Below, one piece after another: positions 1 to 5,892 of a stretch of 9,086 nt of DNA. The stretch covers positions 1 to 9,086 of the forward strand of contig PKCQ01000326.1 in the NCBI GenBank assembly GCA_002862265.1. The letters run 5' to 3'. The notes beneath the pieces are model-generated. The model searched no databases and was not told the origin of the DNA. It was given only the letters and a program-made list of their open reading frames with translations. A program made the translations under genes and the position numbers. The DNA is from Planctomycetaceae bacterium. Lineage in GTDB: Bacteria > Planctomycetota > Planctomycetia > Pirellulales > Pirellulaceae. Each line of letters opens with the position of its first letter. Position 1 is the stretch's first letter.

Positions 1-889
1 CTCCGATGACCCCGAAACAGAAACCGAACCCGAGTTCCTTGAAGCCGAGCTTTTCGGTCGCAACCAGCGGAAGCAAGCTCCACAAGATACTGGCAGGCAT
101 TGCAAACATAAAGACTCTCAGAAGGACATTTCGTAGTTCTTTCGAGTCGCGAACAACGAACAGCCCCTTTCGCAGCTCATTCCAAAATCGCGGCTTACTC
201 CGCTTTCTTGGTTGTGCTTTCTTTTTCGACTCGCTTTCACTCGCTGATTCCCTCCAAGAGAGCAAAACCACTATCACCGCGAGGAAAGAAACTGCGTTGA
301 AAACAAAGGGGCACCATATGCCGACTACTGCAACGAGAAATCCAGCAAGCAGTGGTCCGAGAGATCGTGCCAAATTAAAGGAAATACTGCCGACTGAGAC
401 GGCCGAGGGAACCAGGGCAGGGGGGACTAGCTCTGGTGTAAGTGACTGCCAAGCCGGCTGATTCAGAATCATTCCAGTACCCATGGCCGCCGTTAGCACA
501 AGTAGTAGCCAAGGCGACATCCACTGCATGAAGGCGAGAGCTGCGATCAGAGTAGCAATCAAAAGCAGGACAGTCTGGGTACTTAGTAGCCATTTCCTGC
601 GGTCGAACCGATCGGCCCACACTCCGGCGGGTAAAGCCAGAAAGAAGATCGGAATGGTCATCGAGGTTCGAACGGCAGAAACCATTTCAGGACTCGGCAC
701 AAGCGAAGTCATCAACCATTGAGCACCAGTTTCATGCATCCATGTTCCGAGATTCGAAATCAGCCCTGCGATCCAGAAGCTACGAAAGAGTGGTATTTTC
801 AATGGCGCGAAAGGCTTCGCAAGTTCGTCGTCGGCGACCGCTGGCTGAAATCCAGTCGCTTCTGTCTCCGGCCCGGCCGATCGGAGCAT
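1..889 (-). CDS. MFS exporter, transmembrane secretion effector (MFS_3) type, partial
   Basis: Probable proton-driven efflux protein of the inner membrane, of the EntS-like MFS_3 group; substrate unknown. The reading frame is open to the left edge, so only the first 296 residues are visible and the C-terminal half is missing. Seen in the translation: a first helix at about 37-60 containing SNLGTWMHETGAQWLM, typical of this family; the motif A loop GVWADRFDRRKW at 89-100; helix pairs at about 75-90 and 102-118; the family segment NQPAWQSLTPELVP at 143-156; and SFNLARSLGPLLAGF at 170-184. A basic linker at 213-235 (RESASESESKKKAQPRKR) is the usual central cytoplasmic loop. The start is uncertain. 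ATG 889 leaves a normal 35-residue lead. ATG 1078, behind GGAGAG, would add 63 residues that look non-conserved. The gene diverges from the methyltransferase at 1234. Confidence 0.88.
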   Translation of the reverse strand, partial: MLRSAGPETEATGFQPAVADDELAKPFAPLKIPLFRSFWIAGLISNLGTWMHETGAQWLMTSLVPSPEMVSAVRTSMTIPIFFLALPAGVWADRFDRRKWLLSTQTVLLLIATLIAALAFMQWMSPWLLLVLTAAMGTGMILNQPAWQSLTPELVPPALVPSAVSVGSISFNLARSLGPLLAGFLVAVVGIWCPFVFNAVSFLAVIVVLLSWRESASESESKKKAQPRKRSKPRFWNELRKGLFVVRDSKELRNVLLRVFMFAMPASILWSLLPLVATEKLGFKELGFGFCFGVIG

Positions 890-1233
890 CTCGGGTCCGC
901 GGGCTTTTTCTATTTCCGAGCCGTTCAATGGTTTTCCACCTCGCGAGCGTCCAGAACCAGGGCCCGCACGCGTCTCTATTTCAACAATTATCGATATGAG
1001 GTTGGTCGTTATCGCTACCACTGTCAAGATATAGGGCAAGCAAGGCGAGCGCGAAGTACTAACCAATCTTTCCTGCATCACTCTCCGTGGATTGGCATGT
1101 TATGCTAACTACCTACGATGTTGGTGCAGCAGCGTCAGATCGCACTTGGAGCGTTGAGCAGCTCAAGATATCGTAATTTCTCCGCTCGGCGGATACAGTT
1201 CCGCATCTTCCTGTCTCTCGGTATTTCAATCTT
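890..1233. promoter_or_regulatory. Divergent intergenic region with a 13-bp palindrome
   Basis: This 344-base stretch separates the divergent exporter and methyltransferase genes, unless the exporter starts at 1078, in which case the gap is about 155 bases. It contains the perfect palindrome TTGAGCAGCTCAA (1154-1166; arms of six bases around a central A), a plausible operator for a dimeric regulator of one or both genes. No clear -35/-10 pair was identified on either strand. The operator role is inferred from position and symmetry only. Confidence 0.3.
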
Positions 1234-1917
1234 TTGCGCCGTCCAGCAAAATCTTCGTTCGTTCCCGCGACCGGCGTACACTGGCTTTTGCCGCTATACG
1301 ATCCTTTGGTCGCATTCTGCACTCGCGAAGGGAAGTCGAAGCAATGGCTGTTAAACCAAATCGAATTTGAATCCGAACAGCAAATTCTTGACTTCGGCTG
1401 TGGTAGCGGCACATTGCTTTCCGCCATGGCTGATTGTGCGAAGAGCCTGGGATACGATGGCTTACGCTTTGTTGGTGTTGACGCAGACGAGAGAATTCTC
1501 CGCCAAGCCGAATCGAAGCTGGGGCACGTAAATGATGGTTCCTCTACAAGCGTCGAATTACTTTGTCATCACGGACCAAGATTGCCGTATGCATCCGACC
1601 AGTTCGATGCATGTGTCTGCTCGCTTGTCTTTCATCACCTTACAGCGGAAGAAAAGAAAGGCACGCTTGGAGAATTCCGACGCATCCTCCGGCCTGGGAG
1701 CTCGCTGTATCTGATGGATTACGGGCGTCCTTCGCACGTTCTGGCCGCAACATGCTTTATCGTGGTCCGTAGCTTGGATGGTTGGCGGCAAACGGCTGAC
1801 AATGCAACGGGTCAATTACCATCCCTCCTAGAGAAAGCCGGCTTTCAGGATGTCCAAGAGCTGTTTCATATGCAAACGATTCTTGGAACTTTGTACGCTT
1901 GGAGGGCTATCGCTTGA
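1234..1917 (+). CDS. Class I SAM-dependent methyltransferase
   Basis: Predicted cytoplasmic methyltransferase of the Methyltransf_11/25 (UbiE-like) fold, acting on an unknown, probably small-molecule or lipid, acceptor. The 227-residue product shows motif I LDFGCGSGT at 52-60 (SAM-binding glycine loop), an acidic residue at the end of strand 2 (VGVDAD, D83) for the ribose hydroxyls, FDACVCSLVFHHL at 124-136 (motif IV region) and LRPGSSLYLMDYG at 152-164. The N-terminal PATGVHWLLPLYDPL is a typical lead helix of this group. TTG 1234 is chosen because the frame has no ATG or GTG between the upstream stop (1174-1176) and the conserved PATG segment; there is no obvious Shine-Dalgarno. It is a single gene, transcribed away from the exporter and closed by the hairpin at 1964-1997. 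The fold is certain, the substrate is not. Confidence 0.88.
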   Translation: MRRPAKSSFVPATGVHWLLPLYDPLVAFCTREGKSKQWLLNQIEFESEQQILDFGCGSGTLLSAMADCAKSLGYDGLRFVGVDADERILRQAESKLGHVNDGSSTSVELLCHHGPRLPYASDQFDACVCSLVFHHLTAEEKKGTLGEFRRILRPGSSLYLMDYGRPSHVLAATCFIVVRSLDGWRQTADNATGQLPSLLEKAGFQDVQELFHMQTILGTLYAWRAIA

Positions 1918-1963
1918 CGCTTTCTTGTTGGAATTTGAATAGGAGAAGTGCAGAGACCGAACG

Positions 1964-1997
1964 AAAAAACACGAGCCGCGGAGACGACTCGTGTTTT
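1964..1997. terminator. Bidirectional hairpin terminator
   Basis: AAAACACGAG (1966-1975) pairs perfectly with CTCGTGTTTT (1988-1997) around a 12-base loop. Read on the plus strand, the hairpin ends in TTTT about 50 bases after the methyltransferase stop. Read on the minus strand, it ends in six Ts (1969-1964) about 60 bases after the stop of the TRASH-like gene. It therefore fits termination of both convergent genes. Confidence 0.75.
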
Positions 1998-2056
1998 GAA
2001 ACTTCTAAGTCTCTCGCAAGTTGTGAATCAAGCAAGCGAGGTTTCGAAAGTGTATG

Positions 2057-2530
2057 TTAGCTCTTCTTCTTGGCTGGCGCGTACTTCGACTTCTTGAAAG
2101 CTGCTTCGCTGAACAGTTCAGCAACTTGGTCCTTGGCGTCCATCCTCTCAGCCTTGGCCTTGCAGTTGCCACAGCAGAAGCTGACCTTGGCGCCACTGAC
2201 GGTGATGGTTTGAGCGTCGTTCAGCTTGCCACCAGAAATTGGACATGCGTTCTGAACGTATTGCTTGGTTGCGACTAGCTGGTGATTAGCCTTCGCAGCC
2301 AGCTTAGACTTGGCCTTGTCGTCCATCTTCTCAAACTTGCCTTTGCAGCCACCGCAGCAGAAGTAGACTTTGCCTTTCTTCCATTCTGCAGACTGTGCGG
2401 CGTTCGCGGTCTTCTTTGAAACCATCAGGCATTTTACGCCCTTCAGTGCGTCTTCTGGAGCAGCAGCAACGGCGAAAGCAGCCATACCGAAGCAGAGCAC
2501 AGCAGCGGGAAGGAAAAAGCGTCGAAACAT
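2057..2530 (-). CDS. Exported protein with two tandem Cys-rich TRASH/YHS-like half domains
   Basis: A 157-residue predicted exported protein, probably metal-binding in the periplasm; its exact role is unknown. Residues 1-24 form a signal peptide (MFRRFF, a hydrophobic stretch to about 20, then AVAAA-PED). The mature part holds two similar units. Unit 1 has C34, then KGKVYFCCGGCKGKF with C58, C59 and C62. Unit 2 has C96 (ACPISGGK), then GAKVSFCCGNCKAKA with C119, C120 and C123. Both fit C-x(22-23)-C-x(3)-C, the TRASH-like metal-site spacing, and look like an internal duplication about 62 residues apart. The tail is very lysine-rich (FKKSKYAPAKKKS). ATG 2530 is chosen over an upstream TTG at 2644 because it starts the signal peptide, has GGAG seven bases before it, and lies downstream of the candidate promoter. 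Copper, iron or zinc handling is inference; a chaperone or export regulator cannot be excluded. Confidence 0.85.
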   Translation of the reverse strand: MFRRFFLPAAVLCFGMAAFAVAAAPEDALKGVKCLMVSKKTANAAQSAEWKKGKVYFCCGGCKGKFEKMDDKAKSKLAAKANHQLVATKQYVQNACPISGGKLNDAQTITVSGAKVSFCCGNCKAKAERMDAKDQVAELFSEAAFKKSKYAPAKKKS

Positions 2531-2537
2531 TGTTAAT

Positions 2538-2541
2538 CTCC
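2538..2541 (-). promoter_or_regulatory. Ribosome binding site of the TRASH-like gene
   Basis: GGAG on the minus strand, seven bases before ATG 2530. It supports this start over the longer TTG reading frame. It is one of only a few clear Shine-Dalgarno sites in the window. Confidence 0.6.
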
Positions 2542-2610
2542 GATTTGGTGAGAGGGAACCTGCGTCTCCCGAGCAGGAGAACAGTGGTAGGATTTTCACT
2601 TGGTTAACTG

Positions 2611-2640
2611 AGAATACAAGAAATCGTCGGGTTGTGTAAA
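2611..2640 (-). promoter_or_regulatory. Sigma70-like promoter of the TRASH-like gene
   Basis: On the minus strand TTTACA (2640-2635) and TATTCT (2616-2611) are separated by 18 bases, matching the -35 and -10 consensus at 5/6 and 4/6 positions. The pair lies about 80 bases before ATG 2530, just after the preceding gene's terminator, which makes the TRASH-like gene an independent transcription unit. Found by eye only. Confidence 0.45.
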
Positions 2641-2647
2641 GCAAGAC

Positions 2648-2705
2648 AAAAAAAACCTCTCAGAACGGACAAAATTCCGACTTTGATGGCTGATTTCGGT
2701 GAGAG
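2648..2705 (-). terminator. Candidate terminator of the diguanylate cyclase gene
   Basis: On the minus strand CTCTCA (2705-2700) pairs with TGAGAG (2662-2657), followed after one G by eight Ts (2655-2648). An inner CGGA/TCCG pair (2679-2676 with 2668-2665) adds to the fold. It lies about 83 bases after the cyclase stop. The closing stem is short and the internal loop large, so the strength is uncertain; the T-run is the best evidence. Confidence 0.5.
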
Positions 2706-2787
2706 TGGGAAGCCAATCGAGCCGCGGTAGGGGTGCGGAGTTCGCGATTCAGCCAGAGTTCACCTTTGAGATTTACGCGGTTTGGCC

Positions 2788-3771
2788 CTAAGCCATTATC
2801 TCGGCCTTGAGTTCGTCGTAGCTCTTTTGCTCGAGTTCTTCCTGTTCGGTCTCTTCAACTTTGTAGCTCAACCGCATCGTCAAGAGATTGCGGCCTTGGG
2901 TCTTCGACTCGTATAACGCCTCGTCTGCTCGATCGTAAATCGATCGTGGCGAATCATTCTCTCGAACTGACGTGAGCCCCATGCTCATGGTGACGACCGT
3001 CGTTTCGTTCTCATCTCCGACCACCAAATCAAGGTTTTCGATGGAGACACGAATGTGAGAGCCAACAATAGCCACTTCTTCTTCGCTGGTGTTGTCCAGT
3101 AAAACAGCGAACTCGTCGCCGCCAAGTCGACAGACGATATCGCCAGGCCGAACACTCGATTTCAATGCATCGCCAATGTCTACAAGTACTCCGTCGCCAG
3201 CGGAATGCCCGAATGTATCGTTAATCCGCTTAAATCTATCGACATCGATCAACATCAGGGCAAAGCAACGGCCCTTGGCCATCATCTTAGACATCAGGTA
3301 TCGCATAGCTTCATGAAAGGCTTTGCGGTTTCCCAATTGGCAAAGACCATCGGTCGTCGCTTCTCTCTTGCGTTTGTCGAGCTCTTCCGCCTGTTTTTCA
3401 AGCTGGTAACGGCTTTGCACCAACTCGTTTTCCAACTTGCGATTCGACTGCACCATTGAAGTTATGTCGGTAAGCAAGCGGGACTGAAGATTCTCCACAT
3501 CGCCATTAGCTTCAATGGCAGACAGATCACGTTCAGCCTTAACCAGAGCCGCATTGTGAACGTCAACATCCTCATTCAGCTTACGTGTACTGCTAAGTAA
3601 CGACGTAAGTGCTTCAGGGGTTCTTTCACGGTCTTTGCGTAGCTGACGCGGCTCATGCAGAAGCGTAAAGCAGCGGCCACTAAGAAAACCCACCAAACCT
3701 CCTACAGCCAAGGCCGTAAGACAGCTGAGGATGAGTATGAAGATTGATTCTGGATCAGTTGCGTAATTCAT
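2788..3771 (-). CDS. Membrane-anchored GGDEF diguanylate cyclase
   Basis: Makes the second messenger c-di-GMP from two GTP at the inner membrane. From ATG 3771 the product has 327 residues: one membrane helix at about 10-30, a charged region likely to form a coiled coil at about 60-137, and a GGDEF domain at about 138-300. The domain looks active: TDGLCQLGNRKAF at 140-152, the metal-binding DVDRFKRINDTFGHSAGD at 176-193, and RLGGDEF with GGDEF at 217-221. An RPGD motif at 208-211 lies exactly five residues before GGDEF, the position of the product-inhibition I-site, so feedback control is expected. DRADEALYESKTQGRN at 280-295 is typical of the C-terminal part. A short Glu-rich tail follows. 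There is no EAL or periplasmic sensor domain, so the input signal is unclear. Earlier ATGs at 3798 and 3870 are in frame, but the region before 3771 is Pro/Arg-rich and unlike a membrane-protein start. Confidence 0.92.
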   Translation of the reverse strand: MNYATDPESIFILILSCLTALAVGGLVGFLSGRCFTLLHEPRQLRKDRERTPEALTSLLSSTRKLNEDVDVHNAALVKAERDLSAIEANGDVENLQSRLLTDITSMVQSNRKLENELVQSRYQLEKQAEELDKRKREATTDGLCQLGNRKAFHEAMRYLMSKMMAKGRCFALMLIDVDRFKRINDTFGHSAGDGVLVDIGDALKSSVRPGDIVCRLGGDEFAVLLDNTSEEEVAIVGSHIRVSIENLDLVVGDENETTVVTMSMGLTSVRENDSPRSIYDRADEALYESKTQGRNLLTMRLSYKVEETEQEELEQKSYDELKAEIMA

Positions 3772-4104
3772 GCCTCGCGGTCGGGGGGGGCGCGACATAT
3801 CAATGGATTTGCGATGCCGAACTCTAGGCCGTAAGACACGGCAGGGATGGGAATTACACCCCCGAAGCAATTCGGTGGTTCATCCTCCATAGCGAGATTG
3901 GCGATTGTGGCGATTTTGAACGGCTGCAACTAGATTGTTTCACGAGAGTAGGACAGAAACGGTTAGATCGTAAGGACGAGGTTCGGACGAGACGAGAATG
4001 GCTCCATTCTGCCATTTGAGACCACGCGTACGGACTGGACCTATCGCGGCGACTCGACTGGTGTTAGATTAATCTCGCTAGATAAATTTTCTTGGGGAAG
4101 AACG
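3772..4104. promoter_or_regulatory. Divergent intergenic region with inverted repeats
   Basis: This 333-base region lies between the cyclase (minus) and the ppiC gene run (plus) and has no convincing ORF. It contains a perfect inverted repeat, AGAATGG-CT-CCATTCT (3995-4010). Just before it are two GGACGAG copies 11 bases apart (3974-3980 and 3985-3991). The palindrome AGATTAATCT (4067-4076) lies shortly before ppiC, and two TGGCGATT copies are nine bases apart (3899-3906 and 3908-3915). A TAGATA at 4079-4084 could be a -10 for ppiC, but no good -35 goes with it. A regulator of both units is plausible but inferred. A run of eight Gs at 3783-3790 marks the cyclase side. Confidence 0.4.
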
Positions 4105-4389
4105 ATGGCGAAGAAAGCCTCAGCACGACACATTTTGGTTGATAGCGAAACGCGTTGTTTGGAATTGAAGTCACAGATAGAAGGCGGAGCGGATTTTGCC
4201 GCAGTCGCAGCCGAAAATTCGTCTTGCCCGTCTGGAGCCAATGGAGGCGAGCTTGGTGAGTTCGGCCCAGGACAGATGGTTCGCGAGTTTGACGAAGTGG
4301 TTTTCAGTGGCGAATTGAACACGGTGCACGGGCCAGTCCAGACGCAGTTCGGCTACCACTTGCTGGAAATCACAAGCCGCACTGAATAG
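4105..4389 (+). CDS. ppiC: Parvulin-type peptidyl-prolyl cis-trans isomerase
   Basis: Catalyses cis-trans isomerisation of peptidyl-prolyl bonds and assists protein folding. The 94-residue product is a single parvulin domain almost identical in length to E. coli PpiC (93), and it matches that protein along its length: MAKKASARHILVDSE at 1-15, the GGADFAAVA and CPSGANGGELGEF segments in the middle, GQMVREFDEVVFS, and the closing VQTQFGYHLLEI. The active-site histidines of HILV near the start and QFGYHLLEI near the end are present. There is no signal peptide, so it should be cytoplasmic. The start has GGGGAAG four bases before ATG. It is the first gene of a closely spaced plus-strand run; the redoxin gene begins 46 bases later. 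Confidence 0.93.
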   Translation: MAKKASARHILVDSETRCLELKSQIEGGADFAAVAAENSSCPSGANGGELGEFGPGQMVREFDEVVFSGELNTVHGPVQTQFGYHLLEITSRTE

Positions 4390-4422
4390 CTCTGGAAAGC
4401 ACTCTTCCGTAGATTATTGATC

Positions 4423-4427
4423 AGGAG
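4423..4427 (+). promoter_or_regulatory. Ribosome binding site of the redoxin gene
   Basis: AGGAG ends eight bases before ATG 4436. A second ATG at 4432 lies in another frame and yields no long product, so this site and the open frame favour 4436. Confidence 0.55.
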
Positions 4428-4435
4428 AAGAATGG

Positions 4436-5029
4436 ATGGTTCGAACTGCCAGTACGATGTTGCCACTTGGGACATCTGCCCCGGACTTTTCCTTGCCGGA
4501 CTTTGATGGCAAAACGGTAAGCCTCAATGAGTTCCGAGGGAAGAAGGGTTTACTTGTCATCTTCATGTGCAACCACTGCCCTTACGTGAAGCATGTGGCC
4601 CCTGAGCTTGCTCGCCTAGCGAACGACTACACCGGGAAAGACGTAGCCGTTGTCGGGATAAGCAGCAACGACGTAGAGAACTACCCAGATGACGCACCAG
4701 AGCTCATGAAGACGGAAGCGGCCGAACAGGGGTACAATTTCCCTTACTTGGTCGACGACGATCAGACCGTGGCTCAGGCATACCGAGCCGCTTGCACTCC
4801 GGACTTCTACCTGTTCGACGCAGAGCTCAAACTCGTCTATCGAGGACAGCTTGATGACTCGCGCCCCAAAGAGGGAAGCGAACCAGACGGCAAGGACCTG
4901 AGAGCCGCATTAGACGCGATGCTTGCTGGAGAGAATGTCGCCGAGTCACAGAAGCCATCGATTGGTTGCAACATCAAGTGGAAGCAAGGGGCAGAGCCAG
5001 AGTACTTCAATCCAGCGGGAACGGCCTAA
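4436..5029 (+). CDS. Thioredoxin-fold (AhpC/TSA-type) redoxin
   Basis: Predicted cytoplasmic thiol oxidoreductase or peroxiredoxin-like protein of 197 residues. Seen: the family opening LPLGTSAPDFSLPDFDGKTVSL at about 9-30, a CNHCPYVK motif with C45 and C48 at the usual active-site position after strand VIFM, a YRAACTPDFYLFD segment at 116-128 with C120 and the cis-proline P122, and a conserved IGCNIKW near the C-terminus (C178). The CxxC sets it apart from classical 1-Cys or 2-Cys peroxiredoxins, and the CNHCPYVK version is characteristic of a widespread uncharacterised redoxin group. No signal peptide is seen. The gene lies 46 bases after ppiC and 40 before the phosphatase, consistent with an operon. 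M8 (ATG 4457) is an alternative start. The electron donor and substrate are unknown. Confidence 0.9.
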   Translation: MVRTASTMLPLGTSAPDFSLPDFDGKTVSLNEFRGKKGLLVIFMCNHCPYVKHVAPELARLANDYTGKDVAVVGISSNDVENYPDDAPELMKTEAAEQGYNFPYLVDDDQTVAQAYRAACTPDFYLFDAELKLVYRGQLDDSRPKEGSEPDGKDLRAALDAMLAGENVAESQKPSIGCNIKWKQGAEPEYFNPAGTA

Positions 5030-5069
5030 GTTCGCAAGCTTGGACGGCTAGCACATTAAACGAGTTGTC

Positions 5070-5615
5070 ATGAGAGCCTGGATTGCTCGAGCCATCTACT
5101 ACCCAACGCTCGGGTACAACTTCCTGCTAGGTCGTGTCTTACATGTTCGTCGTTGGTGGGATCCTATCAACGAACACTTGATACTTGGCGCCAGGCCGAT
5201 GCCAGGTGATCCGCAGCGATTCTCAGACATGGGAGTCACCGGCGTCGTCAATACTTGCGAAGAAATGCGAGGTCCGATCGAGGAGTACGAGCGACTCGGA
5301 ATCGAGCAACTTTGGATTCCAACTACCGACTTTCATCACCCAAGCGAAGAGTCGGTTGAGGCGGGTGCTGAATTCATTCAGCGACATACCGAATCGGGCG
5401 GAAAGGTCTATGTGCACTGCAAGGCTGGAAGAGCTCGTAGTGCTACCATTGTTCTTTGGTGGCTCGTTCGCTTCGGCAACCAAGCATTGGAGGAAGCCCA
5501 GCGTACAATCCTGGAAGCTCGCCCGCACGCTAACCCCCGAATCTTCCAACGCCCGGTAATCGAGGGTTTGCATCGAAAACTCATTCAGAGCCATGTTGTC
5601 GATGACGGAGTTTGA
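5070..5615 (+). CDS. PTPMT1-like dual-specificity phosphatase, probable PGP phosphatase
   Basis: A 181-residue cysteine-based phosphatase resembling the mitochondrial phosphatidylglycerophosphate phosphatase PTPMT1. Seen: VYVHCKAGRARSAT at 113-126, the HC-x5-R-S P-loop with nucleophile C117 and R123; a candidate general acid D87 in TTDFHH; and the family lead YPTLGYNFLLGR...RRWWDP...HLILGARP at 11-43, which runs parallel to PTPMT1 including the NTCEEMRGP segment. VYVHCKAGR followed by RSAT is nearly the PTPMT1 signature. By family, it would remove phosphate from PGP to give phosphatidylglycerol, or act on other phospholipids or phosphoproteins. A weakly hydrophobic N-terminus could sit on the membrane, but no clear signal peptide is seen. 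ATG 5070 has no strong Shine-Dalgarno. The stop overlaps the next gene, suggesting coupling. A CdsA-type gene, which makes the precursor CDP-DAG, lies about 1 kb downstream. Confidence 0.88.
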   Translation: MRAWIARAIYYPTLGYNFLLGRVLHVRRWWDPINEHLILGARPMPGDPQRFSDMGVTGVVNTCEEMRGPIEEYERLGIEQLWIPTTDFHHPSEESVEAGAEFIQRHTESGGKVYVHCKAGRARSATIVLWWLVRFGNQALEEAQRTILEARPHANPRIFQRPVIEGLHRKLIQSHVVDDGV

Positions 5616-5892
5616 ACGCGAGATCCTACTCGCAATTGGCTCGCTCGAAGAAGGCGAAGTCGTTAGCTACGGATGTATCGCGGCCCGCGCAGGACGTGCT
5701 AAAGCGTCACGGGCCGTTGGCAGATTCCTATCCAAGTCGCTGGTCGACCTGCCCTGGTGGCGTGTGGTACGAAGTGACGGCAAGCTGCACGAGAAAAGTA
5801 GAGGTCGCCAAACGGAATCGCTGCGAGCAGAAGGTGTTAATGTCGAGGCTGGCCGCGTAAACTCTTCGCCACTTGGTAAGTTTTCTGGCTGA
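5593..5892 (+). CDS. Alkyltransferase-like (ATL) DNA-binding protein, MGMT family
   Basis: Predicted to bind O6-alkylguanine in DNA and flag it for nucleotide excision repair, without removing the alkyl group. The 99-residue product has the MGMT DNA-binding domain: VVSYGCIAARAG at 23-34 with Y26, the likely nucleotide-flipping tyrosine; the helix SRAVGRFL at 39-46 with R40 as the arginine finger; and LPWWRVVRSDGKL at 53-65. In true MGMT this last segment is PCHRV. Here the acceptor cysteine is tryptophan, the defining feature of ATL proteins. The C-terminal QTESLRAEGV is also typical. The start overlaps the phosphatase by 23 bases if ATG 5593 is used; ATG 5602 (MTEFERE) is an equally likely start that still overlaps. 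No Shine-Dalgarno is visible, fitting translational coupling. Confidence 0.88.
   Translation: MLSMTEFEREILLAIGSLEEGEVVSYGCIAARAGRAKASRAVGRFLSKSLVDLPWWRVVRSDGKLHEKSRGRQTESLRAEGVNVEAGRVNSSPLGKFSG

Noticed and set aside
6..461. Plus-strand 151-codon open frame at the left edge
   Set aside because: It is the shadow of the minus-strand exporter, whose frame shows clear MFS_3 motifs; the plus-strand product is Ser/Arg-rich without domain features.
2531..2644. Longer TTG start for the TRASH-like protein
   Set aside because: The extra 38 residues would precede the signal peptide, and the TTG lies upstream of the candidate -35/-10 pair, so it would not be transcribed from that promoter.
3772..3870. 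Longer starts for the diguanylate cyclase
   Set aside because: The residues before ATG 3771 are Arg/Pro-rich, include a run of eight Gs in the DNA, and lack a Shine-Dalgarno; the membrane helix follows naturally from 3771.
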